Of a DNA stretch of 64,000 bases, positions 63,260 through 64,000 are shown piece by piece. Below the pieces are notes generated by a model. It saw nothing but the letters and a program-made list of their open reading frames with translations. It ran no database searches and was not told the DNA's origin. This stretch comes from Symbiodinium natans. Taxonomy: Eukaryota; Sar; Dinophyceae; Suessiales; Symbiodiniaceae. The translations under genes and the position numbers were made by a program. The stretch's first letter is position 1, and the number at the start of each line of letters is the position of its first letter. The stretch is from contig CAJNDS010000087.1 of assembly GCA_905221605.1 (NCBI GenBank), positions 48,104-112,103 of the forward strand, written 5' to 3'.

Positions 63260-64000
63260 TGGAGCAAGGCCTCTGAGGTGGAATTCGTCCAGGCGTGCTG
63301 GAGGTTCCTCAGGTGGCACTACGCGGCGCCAGAAGAAATGCTGATGGGGCTGTTGCCACATGGAGAGGTGGCGGCGCTACCTTTTAATCGGCACAAAAGA
63401 CAGCGGGCGGCCAGAGCCAAAAAGGTGGTCCTTCATCTATTTTCAGGTTCACAACAATGGCATTTTCCCGGCCGAGACGTGGAGGTACTGGAGCTGGATT
63501 TGAAGAAAGGCGGAGACCTACACAATCCGAGTGTCTGGAAGTATCTTTTGCATCTTGCGGCTGAAGGGAAAGTGGTTTGCCGTGATTGGCGGGCCGCCGT
63601 GCAGGACAGTGTCAAGGTTGAGGGGTGAAGACGGAGGTCCACCAGTACTTCGCCGGCGCTGGACTCCTGAACGCCTTGGGGTTAATGGTCTGTCGTGGTC
63701 ATGGCAAGAAACATCCAAAAAGGATGGGACTTACTTCTGAAGATGCTCTTCCTATATGACGTGGCAGCGCATGCAACATGTGGAACTGGCATCATCAATG
63801 GCAACTTTGTGTTCTTTGACATGGACAGTCCTGGAGACCTGAGCTCATAGGAAAAGAGTTTCTCAGAATCAAGAGGTGGTCTTGAGTGCTGAAGATCTTG
63901 GGGATCAGCCTCAAGTGGGGGATAAAATCCCAACCTTCTGGTCTTGGCCAGAAGTTAAGCAATTCTGCGAGCGTTATTTCTGCGAGCGTTATGGACTGCG
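63260..64000 (+). pseudogene. Pol-type region with a cytosine-methyltransferase-like domain, frameshifted and cut by the window end
   Basis: The 63,278-63,628 frame has KKVVLHLFSG (residues 48-57), VLELDLKKGGDLHNPSVWKY and then loses register near 63,575. The next frame continues VIGGPPCRTVSRLR. The order LFSG, an acidic ELD after a strand, DLHN, and GGPPC(R)TVS matches motifs I to IV of C5-cytosine methyltransferases, including the Pro-Cys catalytic dipeptide. It sits directly after gag-like sequence and so appears to be part of a retroelement polyprotein. Later blocks (LFLYDVAAHATCGTGI, DQPQVGDKIPTFWSWPEVKQ) continue to the window end in further frames. The domain is divergent and activity is unproven. 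Confidence 0.45.

Overview
The window looks like nuclear DNA of a dinoflagellate, probably Symbiodiniaceae or a close relative. The evidence is indirect but consistent. There is a Ty1/copia element with the Lys/Gly-rich gag linker often seen in dinoflagellates, several divergent reverse transcriptase (RT) plus restriction-like endonuclease families, and a gag/pol element carrying a cytosine-methyltransferase-like domain. There are also TTTAGGG-type telomere-like tracts, a dinoflagellate spliced-leader (DinoSL)-like sequence near 13.39 kb, sparse genes and very heavy satellite and microsatellite content. No bacterial operon, CRISPR array, rRNA or convincing tRNA was seen.

Layout. 0-0.4 kb is the 5' end of a gag-type retroelement running off the left edge on the minus strand. 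A related copy on the plus strand occupies 60.6-64 kb and runs off the right edge. 0.4-7.5 kb is a mosaic of unrelated satellite families: TAAATAATTT, AATTAATTGAATT, CATCATCT, an alternating-orientation GGCCAAATTTTGCC family, an 87-88 bp tandem array, a ~190 bp foldback family, and GA-rich DNA. 7.5-17.4 kb is the most gene-like stretch. It holds a ~690-codon minus-strand gene that may be a glycosyltransferase and a decayed tyrosine-recombinase-like gene. 17.4-26.4 kb is a retroelement graveyard, with one LINE-type RT in AT-rich flanks and several nested minus-strand RT/endonuclease copies, one ending in a 27-nt poly(A).

The centrepiece is a complete LTR retrotransposon at 27,136-35,270 on the minus strand. 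It has two identical 194-bp TG...CA LTRs, a primer-binding site, a polypurine tract, a 1,983-codon gag-pol frame and an extra 287-codon 3' frame. It is saturated on one strand by a short motif (AAAGT on +, so ACTTT in its RNA). This occurs in LTR, coding and non-coding parts alike, at quasi-regular spacing. The glutamate of its integrase DD35E triad appears to be glycine.

35.3-40.5 kb holds an assembly gap, a tandemly duplicated unit with a 66-bp minisatellite, and a 750-bp CA-rich tract. 40.5-46.5 kb has no recognisable gene. 46.5-54.3 kb is built of degenerate repeat families in opposite orientations, a ~500-bp palindrome, recurring C-run plus (TA)n modules, and a small piece resembling a protein-primed DNA polymerase B exonuclease motif. 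54.3-60.6 kb is mostly non-coding with further repeats and a 450-bp TG/TC microsatellite.

All identifications come from reading the sequence. No database search was run and all counts were made by hand.
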